Shown here one piece after another: positions 1 to 6,173 of a DNA stretch of 9,989 nucleotides (position 1 is the stretch's first letter; the number at the start of each line of letters is the position of its first letter). The notes under the pieces were generated by a model. It was not told the origin of the DNA and did no database searches. It saw only the letters and a program-made list of their open reading frames with translations. Position numbers and translations under genes: made by a program. Source of the stretch: JAKAWW01 sp049965095 (lineage in GTDB: Archaea; Micrarchaeota; Micrarchaeia; Micrarchaeales; Micrarchaeaceae); contig JBMFWR010000018.1 of assembly GCA_049965095.1 (NCBI GenBank), forward strand, positions 1-9,989, read 5' to 3'.

Positions 1-165
1 CTGAGGCTTGCTGAAAGCTTAAACATAAGCAAAGGCACGTCTGGAGCAGGGGGTAGCCCCACTGCTGCAGAGGTTAGTGGAGCGGCAGGGCTTGCAGGAG
101 CGGCATTGGGCATTCTGGGTGCCATGGGAAAGGAGAAAGGCCCAGCCCCAAGATTCAAACTGTAA
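1..165 (+). CDS. C-terminal end of an unidentified protein (5' end outside window)
   Basis: An open frame enters the window in frame 1 and ends at TAA (163-165), giving 54 residues. The visible part starts with a short helix-like stretch (LRLAESLNIS). It continues into a Gly/Ala/Ser-rich linker (GTSGAGGSPTAAEVSGAAG), then a small hydrophobic run (LAGAALGILGAMG), then a basic tail ending in PRFKL. No catalytic or family motif is present, so I cannot name the product. The Gly/Ala-rich segment suggests a flexible tail, possibly with a weakly hydrophobic or membrane-associated patch. It runs toward the minus-strand FKBP gene, and the two stop codons are separated by 147 bases. That this is coding is inferred only from the uninterrupted frame and plausible composition. 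Confidence 0.55.
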   Translation: MRLAESLNISKGTSGAGGSPTAAEVSGAAGLAGAALGILGAMGKEKGPAPRFKL

Positions 166-312
166 AACAAGGCTTTAGCCACAAGCATCAGGCACTGCAC
201 CAATGCAGAAAAAAGCTATTATACAGTGCTGCCTATGCAAAATTATCTGCATTAATGCAATGACAAAGCAATGCATGGTTTTGGCATTGAAAACAGCCAA
301 ACCTGCATAATG
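166..312. other. Convergent intergenic gap, TGCA-rich
   Basis: This 147-base gap lies between two convergent genes and I find no convincing gene in it. It contains seven occurrences of the palindromic word TGCA, including a perfect 12-bp palindrome TGCATTAATGCA at 248-259 and ATGCAT at 271-276. No tRNA-like fold, C/D box pair or long T-tract is obvious. It probably holds the 3' ends of both flanking transcripts. Confidence 0.5.
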
Positions 313-858
313 CTACTTCTTTATTGAAACCAGCTTTATGGTGAAAACAAGCGTTTTCCCTGCAAGAGGTGGGTTGAAGTTGACCATTGCAGTAGTATTA
401 TTTACAGCTATTACTTCGCCCTGCGGGCCGTTCGGCGACGAAACGATCATTCCTACCTTCACAGTAGTATTGGCAAAATACTTGAGCGGCACTGGAATTA
501 CAAGGCTCTGGTTAAATTCGCCGTATGCTTCGTTTGGAGGTATTGTAATGGTTTTGTTTTGGCCTACCTTCATTCCAAGCACAGCGTTATTGAATCCTTG
601 GATTACCTGATTTTTGCCTACGGTAAAGTTAAATGGAGCGCCGCCGACATTTGTATTGAATACTGTGCCATTCGTAAACCTGCCTGTATAATATACACTT
701 ACGTTATCTCCATTCACGACTGTGGCGCCCGCCATACTTGATGCAGCCAAAGCTACAACCACAATTAGCGCTATTATAGCAATTGCCATTCCATAAATAT
801 ACAGGGAATTGAGCTTTTTGCCACCTTCTTTTGCTTCCTTTTGAGCAGAATCATCCAT
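313..858 (-). CDS. Membrane-anchored FKBP-type peptidyl-prolyl isomerase with SlyD-like insert domain
   Basis: This predicted peptidyl-prolyl cis-trans isomerase/chaperone has 181 residues from the ATG at 858. A short charged N-terminus with KK at 14-15 precedes a single transmembrane segment at about 18-41, suggesting N-in, C-out topology and an extracytoplasmic catalytic domain. The FKBP core is clear: GDNVSVYYTGRF (50-61), GAPFNFTVG (73-81), VIQGFNNAVLGMKVG (85-99) and IPPNEAYGEF (106-115). An insert-in-flap style segment follows (about 120-165), with NPPLAGKTL (162-170) resembling the SlyD-type HPLAGK/QxL motif. Eight N-X-S/T sequons lie in the outer part, consistent with a surface protein. 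A TTG directly precedes the ATG; I prefer the ATG because a TATA-like box lies about 33 bp upstream. Client proteins are unknown. The family call is secure; topology is inferred from hydrophobicity and charge. Confidence 0.92.
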   Translation of the reverse strand: MDDSAQKEAKEGGKKLNSLYIYGMAIAIIALIVVVALAASSMAGATVVNGDNVSVYYTGRFTNGTVFNTNVGGAPFNFTVGKNQVIQGFNNAVLGMKVGQNKTITIPPNEAYGEFNQSLVIPVPLKYFANTTVKVGMIVSSPNGPQGEVIAVNNTTAMVNFNPPLAGKTLVFTIKLVSIKK

Positions 859-887
859 CAAATCACAATATTATATGAAAACTAAGG

Positions 888-895
888 TTTATAAA
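888..895 (-). promoter_or_regulatory. TATA box of the FKBP gene
   Basis: TTTATAAA lies about 33 bp upstream of the ATG at 858, as expected for an archaeal TATA box driving a leaderless or near-leaderless transcript. No ribosome binding site is visible before the start. Confidence 0.6.
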
Positions 896-924
896 AGTGA
901 ATTCTTTGCTTAAAGACTTGTCTG

Positions 925-1560
925 CTACATTATGTACGAAACATCGCTTTTGTCAGCCTTGCGCAAATCGTTCCTGAGTCCAAAAGCAAAATTTATGATA
1001 AATTTACCTTTTTCCCCAACTGGCAGGGCGCTATACTCTTTATTATAGCTACTCACTTGCCCGCTGCCATCCAGCTTGGCAAAATATGCAAGTTGCTGCC
1101 CAAAGCGACTAAGCAGCGTATTAAATATGGCCAAGCCTTTTGCATCTTTGAATTGCGATTGAAGTTCTTTTGTCACAAGCTCCAGGGCGTCGCTTTTTGA
1201 CACATGCAAAATCGAGGAAACGACAAGCGAGTAAGCTGCAACAATAATAAAAGTTTCTGGATAGAATACGCCGTTTTCTGTTGACAAATTCCTGATGTGC
1301 AGTATGTCGGAATCGCTCATGAACGAGAGCTCAGAAAGGCGAGATGCAAATATTGCTATGCGTTCCTTTTCGCTGCCTGTGCCGCTCAAAAGATTGTAAG
1401 CCTTTACTATCTCGGAGCCTTTGAAATCCATCTTTTCAAGCTGATATAAGTAAAGATTGTTGCCCATATTTGAAAGCATTGCACATATTTTGAATGCGTC
1501 AAAATCGCCAGCGGACAAGTGCGATACAATGCCTTCAATGGTAGAATGCTGCTTCTCCAT
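925..1560 (-). CDS. Hypothetical helical protein
   Basis: This 211-residue frame has an ATG start and ends at TAG-type sequence context near the FKBP promoter. I do not recognise the family. The sequence looks mostly alpha-helical, with charged heptad-like stretches (e.g. GSEKERIAIFASRLSELSF) and one hydrophobic segment at about 103-120 (FIIVAAYSLVVSSILHVS) that could be a buried helix or a marginal membrane span. It has a single cysteine (C26) and no metal-binding, P-loop or nuclease motif. The gene lies between the MFS transporter and FKBP genes on the same strand, 58 bases from the transporter's stop. It appears to have its own TATA-like box (1594-1600), so it need not be co-transcribed. 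Coding status is well supported by length and balanced composition; function is unknown. Confidence 0.8.
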   Translation of the reverse strand: MEKQHSTIEGIVSHLSAGDFDAFKICAMLSNMGNNLYLYQLEKMDFKGSEIVKAYNLLSGTGSEKERIAIFASRLSELSFMSDSDILHIRNLSTENGVFYPETFIIVAAYSLVVSSILHVSKSDALELVTKELQSQFKDAKGLAIFNTLLSRFGQQLAYFAKLDGSGQVSSYNKEYSALPVGEKGKFIINFAFGLRNDLRKADKSDVSYIM

Positions 1561-1593
1561 GCAAAATCATTCTATACTGAAAGGACTAAATTC

Positions 1594-1600
1594 TTTAATA
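1594..1600 (-). promoter_or_regulatory. TATA-like box of the hypothetical gene
   Basis: On the minus strand this reads TATTAAA, about 37 bp upstream of the ATG at 1560 and just after the transporter stop codon. Spacing fits an archaeal promoter with a very short leader. Confidence 0.4.
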
Positions 1601-1618
1601 CTTTTGATCTATGAAGCG

Positions 1619-2800
1619 CTATTTGTTCTTTTTGAAGAGCAGCTTATAGCTTATGCCGCTTGCCAGCTGGAATAACCCACCTATAAACAAGGGCAATGGT
1701 ATTGAATAATCCATCAGGTAGCCGCTTGCACCAGAGCTGAGCTGGGCAATCCTGCTTGCCGTGCCCTGTATGCTCGTTGCAGTTCCGTAGTCCTCGCCGC
1801 TTATGCCTCTGATGCTTATTGCGGTCCTGCTAGGGCTGCCAAAGCCAGCTATGACAGCACGCATTATATAGATTATTCCTGCAATCAGCATGATTGGCGA
1901 GAAAGCCATCACAAGCAGCAGCACACCACCAATGATGCGGGACATTGAAGCAGTGCCCAATGCCGTAAATATATGCGAATATTTTGAAGAAAGATACGAG
2001 CCAAATGCGGTTACAATGTAGACTGCGCTAAACAGAAGACCGATTTGCAGGGCGCTTGCGCCATACATCAGCTTAAACCATAGAGGAAGCAGCGGCATGA
2101 AGATGCCGATACCTATGCCACCGAGAGAATTCGCTATTATCACCTTGATTGTATAGCTCATGCTGCTGCCCTTCATCACGCGTGTTGTTTTCCTTGGCTT
2201 TTCCGATTCCTTGAGAAGAATGAGGAACAGCAGAGACACAAAAAGCATTATGGCAGAAACCCCAAACATCAGCCTGTACGCGTCAACCTCGCCCAGAATT
2301 CTACCTATAGGAGTAACAAGGCCAAATAGAATGCTTCCACCTACCGCAAAACCGGAGGCGACCATTGTCACCAGTGAATATTTCTTTATGCGCTCCCTTT
2401 CATCCTTGAAATTGTTTGCTATGAATGCGTTTGTGCCTGGCGAGAATGCACCGCGCATTCCACCTGCACTGCCGCTCAACCCGCCAAGTATCATGCCAAC
2501 TATTATTGGAGCCACGCTTGTTGATATTGCGATAATCGAGGCACCTACAGCAGCAAACAACTCAGCAGCTATAAGCTCCTTCTTGAAGCCACGCCTATCA
2601 CCAATGTAGCCCAAAGCCAGGGTAAGGAACACCATGAACAAAAGTGTAGCAGCAGCAATAAGCCCTATGTCTACTATCTTTATATTAAGCTCCACAAGGT
2701 AAAGGGAGAAAGCAAGGCTCATGTATATTAGCGCCATGCTCCTGAATGCCCTAGAATATAGCAGGTACTTGAAAGTTTGCTCCAACTCCTTTTGTTCCAT
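1619..2800 (-). CDS. Major facilitator superfamily transporter
   Basis: This 393-residue integral membrane protein is about the usual length for 12-helix MFS permeases. The signature loop 2-3 motif is present as GYIGDRRGFKK (64-74), matching GxxxDRxGxRK. Other MFS-like features are a Gly-rich helix pair around 102-118 (VGMILGGLSGSAGGMRG), PGTNAFIANN at 121-130, and a hydrophilic central loop (199-215: ESEKPRKTTRVMKGSSM) separating two six-helix halves. In the second half, GSPSRTA (321-327) occupies the position of a conserved loop in drug and metabolite exporters. The protein ends in a short basic tail. The substrate cannot be told; the general pattern fits efflux-type permeases better than sugar porters, but that is weak inference. 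It is divergent from the RNA helicase and followed by a hypothetical gene on the same strand. The ATG at 2800 lies about 31 bp from a TATA-like box. Confidence 0.92.
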   Translation of the reverse strand: MEQKELEQTFKYLLYSRAFRSMALIYMSLAFSLYLVELNIKIVDIGLIAAATLLFMVFLTLALGYIGDRRGFKKELIAAELFAAVGASIIAISTSVAPIIVGMILGGLSGSAGGMRGAFSPGTNAFIANNFKDERERIKKYSLVTMVASGFAVGGSILFGLVTPIGRILGEVDAYRLMFGVSAIMLFVSLLFLILLKESEKPRKTTRVMKGSSMSYTIKVIIANSLGGIGIGIFMPLLPLWFKLMYGASALQIGLLFSAVYIVTAFGSYLSSKYSHIFTALGTASMSRIIGGVLLLVMAFSPIMLIAGIIYIMRAVIAGFGSPSRTAISIRGISGEDYGTATSIQGTASRIAQLSSGASGYLMDYSIPLPLFIGGLFQLASGISYKLLFKKNK

Positions 2801-2825
2801 ATTGACCAGTTCAGCACAACTACGA

Positions 2826-2836
2826 CTTTATTTATG
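2826..2836 (-). promoter_or_regulatory. TATA box of the MFS transporter gene
   Basis: On the minus strand this reads CATAAATAAAG, centred about 31 bp upstream of the ATG at 2800, the spacing seen for other near-leaderless genes in the window. Confidence 0.5.
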
Positions 2837-2848
2837 ACAAATACAAAC

Positions 2849-2860
2849 ATTTATATATAT
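2849..2860 (+). promoter_or_regulatory. TATA box of the DEAD-box helicase transcript
   Basis: ATTTATATATAT is the strongest TATA-like run in the 2801-2967 intergenic region. Transcription would start near 2880, leaving a leader of about 85-90 bases before the helicase ATG at 2968, much longer than at other genes here. Confidence 0.6.
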
Positions 2861-2880
2861 CTGCATACAAAAGTGTGTTA

Positions 2881-2967
2881 AAGAGATGCTTTTGCTCGCA
2901 CGTATCGTGCTAAAGTCTCAACTTTTAGTGCTATACAGAACAGCAAGGCTTAGAAACAGGTTAGTAG
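2881..2967 (+). promoter_or_regulatory. Structured 5' leader of the helicase mRNA
   Basis: Downstream of the TATA box two adjacent hairpins can form. The first is GCACG-TAT-CGTGC (2898-2910). The second has arms CTAAAGT (2910-2916) and ACTTTTAG (2921-2928), a CTCA loop and one bulged T. A second GTGC at 2928-2931 could compete for GCAC at 2898-2901. An ATG at 2886 opens an overlapping upstream frame. Long 5' leaders are known for cold-regulated DEAD-box helicase mRNAs in bacteria and in a cold-adapted methanogen; a regulatory role here is inferred. Confidence 0.5.
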
Positions 2968-2999
2968 ATGAAGACTTTTTCGGAGATGGGAATAAATGA
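2886..2999 (+). CDS. Putative 37-residue upstream ORF overlapping the helicase start
   Basis: The first ATG after the helicase TATA box lies at 2886, about 31 bp downstream of the box centre, the spacing of leaderless starts elsewhere in the window. The frame encodes 37 residues: a hydrophobic/basic N-terminal half (MLLLARIVLKSQLLVLYR) and a charged end (RNRLVDEDFFGDGNK). It stops at TGA 2997-2999, having crossed the helicase ATG (2968) in another frame. It covers both leader hairpins. It could be a regulatory leader peptide or a chance frame, and no homology is recognised. Translation is unproven. Confidence 0.3.
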   Translation: MLLLARIVLKSQLLVLYRTARLRNRLVDEDFFGDGNK

Positions 3000-4254
3000 G
3001 AGGCTGGTTGCTTCTCTAACAAGCATAAATTTTGTAAATCCTACAGAAGTGCAGGAGATAACAATACCCAAGATAATGGAAGGCAAGGACCTTGTGGTTA
3101 GATCGAAGACAGGAACAGGTAAAACGGGCGCGTTCTTGATACCTATACTAAATAATGCTAAGGCGCGTGAAACGCTCTACGCTCTAATAATTGTGCCTAC
3201 AAGGGAGCTCGCATTGCAGGTTTCTTCCGTGGCTGAGAAGCTTGGCAGGCCGCTGGGCATTCACACAACTACGATATACGGAGGTGCCTCAATAAACGTG
3301 CAGGTGCAGAGCCTGAGAAATGGGACAAACATTGTCGTTGGAACTCCAGGCAGGATACTCGATTTGATAGAGAGGGGTGCACTCAACCTTAGCAACGTGC
3401 GCTATCTTGTGCTTGACGAAGCAGATGTAATGCTTGATATGGGCTTCATTGATGATGTTGAACTTATCATGTCAAGAGTGCCCACAACAAGGCAAACGCT
3501 GCTGTTTTCTGCAACAATACCAAGGGAAATACAATATGTTGCAAACAGGCACATGAACAGCAACAAGGAAAGCATAATAGTTGGAGAAGAAGAGAAGCTC
3601 ACAGTAGACACGATAACACATAAATACGCGATAGTGAGCAACAACCAGAAGTTCGCAACATTGCTAGCATACATTGACGAATACAAGCCCAACAAAGCAA
3701 TAGTGTTTACCAACACCAAATATGAAGCCGACAAGGTATACGATCTGTTGAGAAACTCAGGTAGGAGCGCCATACTTATGCATGGAGGACTTACACAGGC
3801 AAAAAGGGAGCACTCGCTTGGCATGTTTCGCGGCGACACGCAATTCCTCATCGCGACAAACCTAGCTTCTAGAGGGCTCGACATTGCAGGCATAACAGAC
3901 ATAATAAACTTCGATGTACCTGACGTGCCCAATGTGTATGTGCACAGGGTAGGAAGAACTGCGAGGATGGGAAATGCAGGAAGGGCATTCACCATATTCA
4001 CTCAATTCCAGAAGAACGTAATACCAGAAATAGAGTACAAGGCAAACATCAAAATGGAAAGGATAAATCTTGATATTGAAAAATATGAGCAGGAAGCAAG
4101 AAATGCTCTTGGCAATTCGTATCGCGAAAGGCGCTATGAGGAGCGCGAAAACAGGGGAAGCTCATTCAGAGGCGGCTACGGACGCAGCAGGTTTGGAAAC
4201 CGAAGGGATTTCAGCAACAGGTTCAACAGGAACAAAAGGTACCCTAGCTCCTAA
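2968..4254 (+). CDS. DEAD-box ATP-dependent RNA helicase
   Basis: This 428-residue RNA helicase is expected to unwind or remodel RNA duplexes at the cost of ATP, e.g. in ribosome assembly, RNA decay or cold adaptation. All core motifs are intact: F22 plus NPTEVQ (24-29, Q motif), SKTGTGKT (46-53, motif I), PTRELA (77-82, Ia), TPGR (126-129, Ib), DEAD (150-153, II), SAT (181-183, III), VFTNT (246-250, IV), ATNLASRGLD (296-305, V) and HRVGRTAR (326-333, VI). The two RecA-like domains end near 360. A basic Arg/Gly/Asn/Phe-rich tail follows (about 384-428, including RGGYGRSRFG), typical of an unstructured RNA-binding extension. The ATG at 2968 gives the family-standard N-terminus (MKTFSEMGI). The mRNA has an unusually long structured leader. 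The gene's 3' end overlaps the convergent hydrolase gene by 11 bases. Resembles bacterial/archaeal DeaD/CshA-type helicases. Confidence 0.97.
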   Translation: MKTFSEMGINERLVASLTSINFVNPTEVQEITIPKIMEGKDLVVRSKTGTGKTGAFLIPILNNAKARETLYALIIVPTRELALQVSSVAEKLGRPLGIHTTTIYGGASINVQVQSLRNGTNIVVGTPGRILDLIERGALNLSNVRYLVLDEADVMLDMGFIDDVELIMSRVPTTRQTLLFSATIPREIQYVANRHMNSNKESIIVGEEEKLTVDTITHKYAIVSNNQKFATLLAYIDEYKPNKAIVFTNTKYEADKVYDLLRNSGRSAILMHGGLTQAKREHSLGMFRGDTQFLIATNLASRGLDIAGITDIINFDVPDVPNVYVHRVGRTARMGNAGRAFTIFTQFQKNVIPEIEYKANIKMERINLDIEKYEQEARNALGNSYRERRYEERENRGSSFRGGYGRSRFGNRRDFSNRFNRNKRYPSS

Positions 4255-5473
4255 ATACCCTTTTCCTGTACCTGTCATTAAGCTTTAGTTTCTTCTGGTC
4301 TATTTTCTTTCCCAGGGATTTTATATTTGACAGATTGGACTGGGTGCCGAAGCTCTCCGCATACACCATTTCAGAGTATAGCAATGACATTGCATCGCTT
4401 TCAAGCCTCGCCAACGCACCTATAAAAGCCCTGACGTTTACAAGGCTTGAATACTTCTTGCTTTCTATTAATTTGGCCCATTCAGGAAGGTGCACTATGA
4501 AAGGTATATGTATCAGCTCGTCATCAAGCCTTACCCCGTGACCTATGAAATTATGCTCGCCAAATTCCTGCCCGTGGTCTGACGTTATTATTATTGCTGT
4601 GTTGGGATACTTGCTGAGCAAGTAGCTTGCTATGTTATACGCGTATGAGAGGCCCTTGCCTATGCCAACTTTGTATTTGCTCTTCCACAGGTTTATAAGG
4701 TCTTTTGAAGGCTGCTCCTTGAGGAATGGCGTGGGCCAGTCGAAATCCATGCCTTTCTTGCCAACGTAAGGCTCGTGAGCTTCCATCAAATTCAAGAAAA
4801 AGAAGAATGGCTGCCTTGCGGAAAACGATATGAAGTTGCTCAGTGCATTCATGCCGCCCTTTTCCACAGGCCAGCCTTCTATAAGCTTCATCCTGAATCT
4901 TTTGGCTATGTTTTTAAGCGTCAAGAATCCAGTAAGTGGCAATCCGGTAATTTCAGTAATGAGTGCTGGATCGTCCCTAAGCATGCCAAACCCTATTTTG
5001 AATACGCTGCTCCCGTATTTAGCCCTGTATTTTGAGATTAGGGGCTTGAGCCTTTTAGGTATCTCTATGATATTGCCCTGCATATCAGTAAAATAGGTCT
5101 CTTCTTTAAACTTGTCAAAGCCGGTAAAGCCGTATATAGGATGTATGTAAGGATTTGCTGATATGCCATAAGTTTTATAGCCAATAGCCTTGAGATCTTC
5201 GAGGAGTGTGGGCTTACGTAGCTTTATCTCGTCTATATCTAGTGCTTTTATGGTCTTTGTCTCGTGCGAACCATGCTCACTTGGGTACATTCCAGTAAAT
5301 AGAGAAGCATGGGAAGGTAGTGTCCAAGATGCTGGAGCTATGCACCTTTCAAGAGCAACAAACTCTCCAAGTTTATTAAACTGGGCTTTCATGCTATTAA
5401 ATGAGTGCATGAACTCGGGATATCTTGCAGAATCTATTACAATGACCGCGATATTTGGCTTCCTTGAATCCAT
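4244..5473 (-). CDS. Sulfatase/alkaline-phosphatase superfamily hydrolase with Thr nucleophile
   Basis: This 409-residue protein (from the ATG at 5473) belongs to the metal-dependent alkaline phosphatase superfamily, sulfatase-like branch. The N-terminal metal motif is NIAVIVIDSAR, with D14. The nucleophile motif reads SWTLPSHASLFTGMYPSEHG (50-69) and aligns T51 and H55 with the Cys/Ser and Arg of the classical C/S-x-P-S-R motif. Later metal ligands are visible: EAHEPY (231-236), TSDHGQEFGEH (297-307; D299, H300) and GHG (311-313). Without the formylglycine Cys/Ser, a true sulfatase is unlikely; phosphodiesterase, phosphonate/phosphate hydrolase or phosphotransferase chemistry fits better. 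No signal peptide or membrane span is evident, so it is probably cytoplasmic. An in-frame TTG precedes the ATG. It is divergent from the kinase gene through a shared promoter region. Substrate unknown. Confidence 0.88.
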   Translation of the reverse strand: MDSRKPNIAVIVIDSARYPEFMHSFNSMKAQFNKLGEFVALERCIAPASWTLPSHASLFTGMYPSEHGSHETKTIKALDIDEIKLRKPTLLEDLKAIGYKTYGISANPYIHPIYGFTGFDKFKEETYFTDMQGNIIEIPKRLKPLISKYRAKYGSSVFKIGFGMLRDDPALITEITGLPLTGFLTLKNIAKRFRMKLIEGWPVEKGGMNALSNFISFSARQPFFFFLNLMEAHEPYVGKKGMDFDWPTPFLKEQPSKDLINLWKSKYKVGIGKGLSYAYNIASYLLSKYPNTAIIITSDHGQEFGEHNFIGHGVRLDDELIHIPFIVHLPEWAKLIESKKYSSLVNVRAFIGALARLESDAMSLLYSEMVYAESFGTQSNLSNIKSLGKKIDQKKLKLNDRYRKRVFRS

Positions 5474-5499
5474 CAAACCACACTAAACTATATCAACAA

Positions 5500-5526
5500 A
5501 TAGTTATTTAACTTTTCAATAACTAT
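5500..5526. promoter_or_regulatory. Inverted repeat with shared TATA-like box in a divergent promoter
   Basis: A perfect 9-bp inverted repeat, ATAGTTATT (5500-5508) and AATAACTAT (5518-5526), has a 9-base spacer. TTATTTAA (5504-5511) lies in it, about 27 bp from the kinase ATG (5535) and 35 bp from the hydrolase ATG (5473). It could therefore serve as TATA box for both directions. The repeat could bind a dimeric regulator affecting both genes. Function is inferred from position. Confidence 0.45.
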
Positions 5527-5534
5527 ATTTTAGT

Positions 5535-6173
5535 ATGGTTGAAGCACATGCAAACCAGAAGAGGTTCGTAAGCGAGTATTATGCCGGAATACACATTTAT
5601 TCAGTAAAACGCTCTGTTATTGTAGGAATAGAGGGAATGCCAGGCAGCGGCAAATCAACGCAGGCATCGATGCTTGAACGCAGGCTTTTGGACATTGGTT
5701 TCATTGCAAAAAACGTACATAGATCAAGCATCCACAATCCTAGCTCTTCCAGTATTGCCGAATATGCAATAGGCTATGCTATAGACTTTGTAAAGACTGC
5801 GGCGCTGCACAAGCAAAATGAGGTTTTGATATTGCAGCATACTCCTCTATTTTTTAATTATTCTTTAGGCGTGCTCATCGGTTCCGGCGCAATGCCTGGC
5901 AACGCATTGCTAGGCATGCTGGAGCTGTTTATAAAACCTGACATTGTATTCTACCTTGACGTTCCGCAATTAATCAGGATTGAGAGAATGCACAAGCGCG
6001 AGGCAGGTATAGACAGGCTACATGAAAAGCTTGCCGCCAAGGATGACAACGAGTTTATCGAAAAGCTAAAGGCACACTATCAAGGCAGGTTTACTGTATT
6101 GGATGGCACCAAAAGTGCAGAAGAGATTAATAGGCATATGCTTGCAATGGTTGGAGCACTGCTAAGGAAGTAA
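5535..6173 (+). CDS. Thymidylate-kinase-like P-loop nucleotide kinase
   Basis: This 212-residue protein is close to the usual dTMP kinase length. The Walker A loop is GIEGMPGSGKSTQ (31-43), with K40. The C-terminal half has the hydrophobic strand DIVFYLDVP, followed by the helix RIERMHKREAGIDRLHEK that resembles the thymidylate kinase LID region. It ends with FTVLDGTKSAEEINRHM, like the C-terminal strand and helix of this family. The usual DR(Y/F)xxSxxAYQ substrate-binding motif is not recognisable: the matching stretch reads ILQHTPLFFNYSLG. Substrate may therefore not be dTMP; another (deoxy)nucleoside or nucleoside monophosphate is possible. About 25 residues precede the first core strand. 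The ATG at 5535 is supported by a TATA-like box 27 bp upstream. Its stop abuts the stop of the next, convergent gene. Confidence 0.78.
   Translation: MVEAHANQKRFVSEYYAGIHIYSVKRSVIVGIEGMPGSGKSTQASMLERRLLDIGFIAKNVHRSSIHNPSSSSIAEYAIGYAIDFVKTAALHKQNEVLILQHTPLFFNYSLGVLIGSGAMPGNALLGMLELFIKPDIVFYLDVPQLIRIERMHKREAGIDRLHEKLAAKDDNEFIEKLKAHYQGRFTVLDGTKSAEEINRHMLAMVGALLRK

Noticed and set aside
166..312. Small RNA or C/D box guide RNA in the convergent gap
   Set aside because: No properly spaced RTGATGA and CTGA boxes and no extended stem beyond short palindromes were found on either strand.
2160..2609. 149-codon + strand frame inside the MFS gene
   Set aside because: Proline/serine-rich antisense reading of the transporter's transmembrane coding region, with no independent support.
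3402..4001. 199-codon open frame on the minus strand inside the helicase
   Set aside because: It is antisense to helicase motifs II-VI; composition is Ser/Leu-rich and it has no promoter or recognisable domain.
4244..5473. Classical formylglycine-dependent arylsulfatase
   Set aside because: The required C/S-x-P-S-R motif is absent; the matching positions are Thr and His.
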